Source: Epiperipatus broadwayi (taxonomy: Eukaryota > Onychophora > Udeonychophora > Euonychophora > Peripatidae). Taken from it: a stretch of DNA of 64,000 nt. Position 1 is the first letter of the stretch, and each line of letters begins with the position of its first letter. Below the pieces are notes generated by a model. That model saw only the letters and a program-made list of their open reading frames with translations, did not search any database and was not told the DNA's origin. The position numbers and the translations under genes are program-made. Of this stretch, positions 61,390 to 64,000 are shown in pieces. The stretch is taken from the NCBI GenBank assembly GCA_028023455.1, contig JAQFVV010000111.1:2051909-2115908 (forward strand). The letters run 5' to 3'.

Positions 61390-61796
61390 AGCAATCTTCT
61401 CAGAATTTGAAAGGCAAAAGTCACAAAACAAACAAACAATAAAAAAAAAGAAGACACAAAACAAAAAAATATATATATTTCTACCTGAACATGTAGAACA
61501 TTATATATATATATCTTTTGACAGCAAATGCGTCTTTTATCAAAAGAAACAAAAATATAAAGTTATAATCATCATTTTTAATCTTTTCTCACATTTTATA
61601 CAATATATATATATATCAGTGATGAAGCATGATTTTTTTTTAGGAATGAAAGCACATTTATTTATTTTTTATATTTTTATTTCACTTGCCACAACAATTT
61701 TTATGTAATAGTGCCTAATATATATATATATTACACACATCTAGAAAAATCTGAAACTCTCTTATCTATAAATCAGAAAATATATTGTCAATATAT

Positions 61797-62360
61797 TATC
61801 TTCCAAATCCTTTTAACAGTCTTAAAAGTTTTAACTGTAAATTAGATCTTAGCATTGTTTGAACTTCTTATAATTAACTGAGAATGTGTTAGTCAAATTC
61901 ATTCTTTGCATATATAAAAACAATTCAACTGTTGGTAAAAAAAAAAGTGAAAGTCAATAGTAATTCCATATAAAAAATAATGAATTTGAATTGCTCATTC
62001 TAATCAGCCTTATAATTAACCAAGAATGCATTAGTCAAATTCATTCTTTGCATATATATAAAAACATTTCAACTGTTGGTAAAAAAAATTGAAAGTCAAC
62101 AGTAATTCCATACAAAAAATAATGAATTTGAATTGCTCATTTTAATCAGACTGTGATTAGTTTAAATATAGATAATACATTATGAATATATTTTTATCTT
62201 CCAAATCCTTTTAACATTCTTAAAAGTCTTAACTGTAAATTAGATCTTAGCATTGTTTGAATTTCTTATACTTAATCGAGAATGCATTAGCCAAATTCAT
62301 TCTTTGTGTATATAAAAACAATTCAACTGTTGGTAAAAAAAATTGAAAGTGAATTTTTTA
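61797..62360. repeat. Nested tandem duplication, order A-B-B-spacer-A-B
   Basis: Block A ('tcttccaaatccttttaaca' to 'ttagcattgtttgaa') occurs at about 61799 and 62200. Block B ('tcaaattcattctttgcata' through 'caactgttggtaaa') occurs at about 61893, 62035 and 62292. Stepwise unequal duplication explains the arrangement. AT-rich, no ORF. Confidence 0.88.
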
Positions 62361-64000
62361 AATTGAATTCTAATTAAAGCTTTTGAAAGTTTTAGTGAAT
62401 TTTTCTACGGAAGCACTCATTCTGTTCAATACAAGGACACTTCATCCCTGATATATATACATACTCTCATTGCACATTTGGCAATTTAACAATCTTATAT
62501 AAGCACATCTCATGACACAATATAATAAATAATAAATCATATGAACATAATTCATAGAATGTTTACTTCTTACATAAATTCTTTAATAATTATAATACAT
62601 CTCTATGTTTCCAAATGTGTTCATGAATATCAATAACACCCTTGTAACATAACAAGATTCAAACTCAGTTCCTGTTACATTTATTAATTGTGGTGTATAA
62701 AATAATTGTGAATTGGTTTTGTTCAGTTTAAAAATGAATGTGTAATAGACTTGATAAAATTATTATTTTCCTTTATTATGTATGTTTTCATTACTGCATT
62801 CACATTAGTAGATTACAATTAATACACCTAAATATTTAACGTCACCCATATATTTGTTGTTTGTTTGTATAATATTATATCTGAAAGATATGTGTAAAAA
62901 TATATTTCCAATGTAGTATGGTGAGAATGTAATCTAAATGGTTTAGCTTTTGTTGGAGTGAAAGAATCTTATTTGTGTTTTAAAAACAGTTTAAACTATG
63001 ATTTTTTTTAAAAAAATTTAAAAGTATATGATTATTTAATGGATAGAATGATGGAGTGAAAGCAATAGTATTCATCCATTAACTGGACAAGATTGTCAGG
63101 AATTTTTGGAGAGTGACAATTTATTGAAAGAATGAAAATTAATTTTTAGTGTTTTCAAAAACCACCAGAATGTTTCTTTACTTTAAAAAGATATTACTTA
63201 CTTTTCAATGATGAGATCTAAATGCTAGCAACAGAAAAATGTACACAAAGATTACATTCATCTGCTGATATAATTTTATGAGCTTGATGGATTATTTATA
63301 CACAGGATAGAAATTGGTTCAATTTCCATAACACTGTCATGGCTGAAACTAGCATCTGTTCACTTGTAATGTTTTATCAATTAATTACTTGCTAAATGAA
63401 AGGATATCTACATTGCATTGTCATGGATATAAATTAATGTTTGAAGACTTATAATATTATATAGATCAAATACCTGCTAAATGAAGGAATAATTAGGATA
63501 TTTGGAAAATATCAGAATTAATAAAATGTGCTTTGAATCTAATAGCTTTTTGTTATATTTCTACTTTTTCTGGAATAACAAAACATCATCAAATTGTGGT
63601 TTAAGAAACAGAAATTAAAACTATGATGCTATTTTGAAAATATCATATCTGAGGAAAATTGATCAGGTCATTTGCTAATATATATTATTTTTTGTATATA
63701 TAATTGTATAGGATATAAATGTTAGTATAATTTTAAGTAGACTTATTTTACATGCTTAAAGTATAAGAGAGTTGTGTTTTTCTAAATTGAAATTTATATT
63801 TCATAACTTAGCAATTATTATTTTAATTTAAAAAATTCTTTATCTTATTATTCATCAATTATAAATTACTCTCAAGGATTTATTTTATTCTCTTAGAACA
63901 ATGTGAACAAATAGGTATATTCATCTTTAGTATACATTTTATTTCCAATAACTATTTTATTTTTTTTAATATGAAGATTAAGAATGTCTTTAACTCACTT
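62361..64000. other. Presumed upstream intron, AT-rich, nothing recognised
   Basis: No coding, RNA or repeat signal identified. Confidence 0.5.

Noticed and set aside
46755-64000. Upstream epoxide hydrolase exon with HGFPE
   Set aside because: No minus-strand stretch with that motif and flanking splice sites was found; it may lie beyond the window.

Overview
The window is very AT-rich (roughly three quarters A+T by eye), intron- and repeat-dominated animal DNA. The only host gene I can support is an epoxide hydrolase of the alpha/beta-hydrolase fold (EPHX3/EPHX4 type) on the minus strand. Two of its exons are visible, at 46642-46754 and 2422-2590, with canonical splice sites and matching codon phase. 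Everything between them is therefore one intron of about 44 kb. The preceding and following exons were not found, so the flanks are probably further intron. The organism is a metazoan, most likely an invertebrate. The mix of RTE-type LINEs, Penelope-like elements, tRNA-type SINEs and huge introns would suit a mollusc such as a cephalopod, but that is only an inference.

Mobile elements fill the intron. One RTE-clade LINE family is present five times. Two copies are near full length (5204-8479 and 16030-19200, minus strand), each with a perfect 11-bp target-site duplication. One is 5'-truncated (29450-30586, plus), one is internally deleted (about 39797-40307, plus) and one is an old fragment (about 740-1150). 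A second, badly decayed AP-endonuclease LINE family occurs at about 13825-15740 and 49230-50400. A reverse-transcriptase fragment of a further family lies at 11239-11454. A Penelope-like element with a GIY-YIG endonuclease and an inverted copy of its own 3' end lies at 32836-34175.

The most interesting component is a short dispersed repeat, present four times, that carries a recognisable type I hammerhead ribozyme. The ribozymes are at 4228-4288 (-), 4704-4765 (+), 31913-31973 (-) and 39581-39642 (+). All keep the CTGATGA and GAA core boxes, the inner helix I (CCAA/TTGG, with one mismatch in one copy) and a short helix III with the same cleavage context. The outer part of helix I shows compensatory base changes between copies. 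Downstream of the ribozyme the repeats share a tail with a tRNA-derived SINE at 10994-11235. Two of the copies form a head-to-head inverted pair (4141-4784). Two copies lie in sense with the host transcript, so they could cleave the intron.

Other structure includes a 4.6-kb segment of unusual composition bounded by nearly identical 85-bp direct repeats (34534-39301), and two foldback/TIR elements (23113-23469, 45846-46303). There is a degenerate satellite with a period of about 200-230 bp (56860-57920) and several short tandem duplications. Two homopolymer-dominated stretches (54264-54960, 56297-56355) look like unreliable sequence. I saw no rRNA genes, CRISPR arrays or bacterial features.
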